From Ureibacillus massiliensis 4400831 = CIP 108448 = CCUG 49529 (GTDB taxonomy: Bacteria > Bacillota > Bacilli > Bacillales_A > Planococcaceae): DNA of 64,000 bases. Position numbers and translations under genes: made by a program. The DNA lies in NCBI RefSeq assembly GCF_000772965.1, contig NZ_JPVQ01000005.1:1-64000 (forward strand), in the 5' to 3' direction. Shown here piece after piece: positions 63,233 to 64,000 of this stretch; the first letter of the stretch is position 1, and each line of letters opens with the position of its first letter. The notes under the pieces were generated by a model. It ran no database searches, was not told the origin of the DNA, and was given only the letters and a program-made list of their open reading frames with translations.

Positions 63233-63961
63233 ATGTTACAAATTAGTAGAAATGTTTTCACTGTACCAACAAGTCATATTTATTTTGATGATAAAACGAA
63301 GAAAGGTCGTTTCGAAGCAAAAATTGCACATTATACTCATCGAACTAGACCAAGTCGTCAGCTACAAAAAAAGCAAACAATTCATGTTTTATTACAGCAT
63401 GATGCCTCTATCTTTTTAAATCAAATCCCCGAAGAAATTAGCGAGATACTTTTTACTCATGTCATCGAGCAATATAAAACAGATACAATTAGTGATGTCT
63501 CCATTGAGCAATTAAGACAATTTCAACGTTTCTATAATGAAAATCATCATTCCAAGGACAAGCTTAACCGTACAGAGTTTAATAAACTGCTCTTACTTTG
63601 TGAAAAAAAGGGGCTTGTATTAACGAAAATTGAAAATAGTTTAGGGGAAACGATTTGTTACCGTGTTCATATTGTTGATGGTCATAATGTTTTACTACAT
63701 TATGTTGTTTCTGCTGCCAATCTTCAATTAAATATCGTTGAACAAGCAAACCTTTTATTATGCTGGGAAAATTTAAAACTGTTTAAAAATCTTGGATATA
63801 AAACCTATGATTTTGGGGGTCTTGATCAAGATGGGCAATTGTTACGTTGCGGTCATATTTTCGGTGGAGAAGAAGTAACCGTATTTTCAGGATACATTGC
63901 AAACTCGTTTCCGTTGAAGGTTTTTGCTAAATTGAAAAACTGGCGAAAGAAAGTAAATTAA
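63233..63961 (+). CDS. GNAT/FemAB-like acyltransferase fold protein
   Basis: 242 residues. N-terminal beta-rich segment, then an acyltransferase-like core: IENSLGETICYRVHIVDGHNVLLHYVVSAA and the YDFGGLDQDG segment near the C-terminus, which resembles the YDxGG motif of FemAB/GNAT proteins that transfer acyl groups from carrier-bound donors. Start ATG 63233, with GGGGGAG 5 bases upstream; the ATG at 63206 has no site. Donor and acceptor are unknown. Confidence 0.6.
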   Translation: MLQISRNVFTVPTSHIYFDDKTKKGRFEAKIAHYTHRTRPSRQLQKKQTIHVLLQHDASIFLNQIPEEISEILFTHVIEQYKTDTISDVSIEQLRQFQRFYNENHHSKDKLNRTEFNKLLLLCEKKGLVLTKIENSLGETICYRVHIVDGHNVLLHYVVSAANLQLNIVEQANLLLCWENLKLFKNLGYKTYDFGGLDQDGQLLRCGHIFGGEEVTVFSGYIANSFPLKVFAKLKNWRKKVN

Positions 63962-64000
63962 CTAGAACTGTAAATATTACCACCATTGCAATGAGAAAAA

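Noticed and set aside
1-64000. Prophage, insertion sequence, CRISPR array, tRNA or rRNA
   Set aside because: No transposase, integrase or structural phage gene, no regularly spaced repeats, and no tRNA- or rRNA-like sequence was seen on reading. The CI/Cro-like pair alone is not evidence of a prophage.

Overview
The window is a low-GC Firmicute chromosome segment. Purine-rich Shine-Dalgarno sites, frequent TTG and GTG starts, Gram-positive lipoprotein signals, SLH-domain surface proteins, YtrA-type and FadR-type GntR regulators, Zur and Fur boxes of Bacillus form and a RocB-like peptidase point to Bacillales. A Planococcaceae/Lysinibacillus-like organism is my best guess, inferred from gene content only. 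I saw no rRNA, tRNA, CRISPR array, transposase or integrase.

Layout. 1-4.3 kb: AT-rich accessory stretch with a PPP-type phosphatase and three proteins I do not recognise. 4.8-7.3 kb: acyl-CoA synthetase and a HEAT-repeat protein. 7.5-11.2 kb: YtrA-type GntR-controlled ABC-2 exporter operon with a perfect operator. 11.3-19.0 kb (minus strand): a locus with HAD phosphatase, sn-glycerol-1-phosphate dehydrogenase, DeoR regulator, Ugp/MsmX-like importer and glycerophosphodiester phosphodiesterase. 19.3-24.4 kb: RpiR regulator, M20 hydrolase, GNAT acyltransferase, N-succinylamino acid racemase-type enolase and a YkvI-like transporter, matching the known D- to L-amino acid conversion pathway. 24.5-28.7 kb: zinc-starvation operon (cysteine-poor L33, COG0523 GTPase, ZnuACB) with two Zur boxes. 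28.9-30.7 kb: divergent S24-repressor/Cro-like pair and a degenerate HD-GYP protein. 30.8-38.8 kb: two divergent GntR regulators, an FAH-family hydrolase under a perfect 11-1-11 palindrome, an amino-acid ABC importer, an APC permease and a LysE exporter. 39.3-50.8 kb: RocB-like peptidase divergent from a GntR regulator with three identical operator palindromes, then a complete dipeptide/oligopeptide importer, a GlcD-like FAD oxidoreductase and an aminotransferase whose leader can form two mutually exclusive RNA helices. 50.9-57 kb: prolyl-4-hydroxylase-like enzyme and two tandem SLH surface proteins, the second behind two perfect Fur boxes. 57-64 kb: MASE3-like/degenerate GGDEF/EAL protein, a second PPP phosphatase, a YdjG/YdjI-like pair and a GNAT/FemAB-like protein.

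Most of the window is nutrient scavenging under local transcription factors: zinc, iron, glycerophosphodiesters, D-amino acids and peptides. The best candidates for something undescribed are the aminotransferase leader RNA (49543-49603), the Fur-controlled giant SLH protein with its short leader ORF, the glycerol-1-phosphate import/catabolism locus, and the unknown accessory cluster at the left end.
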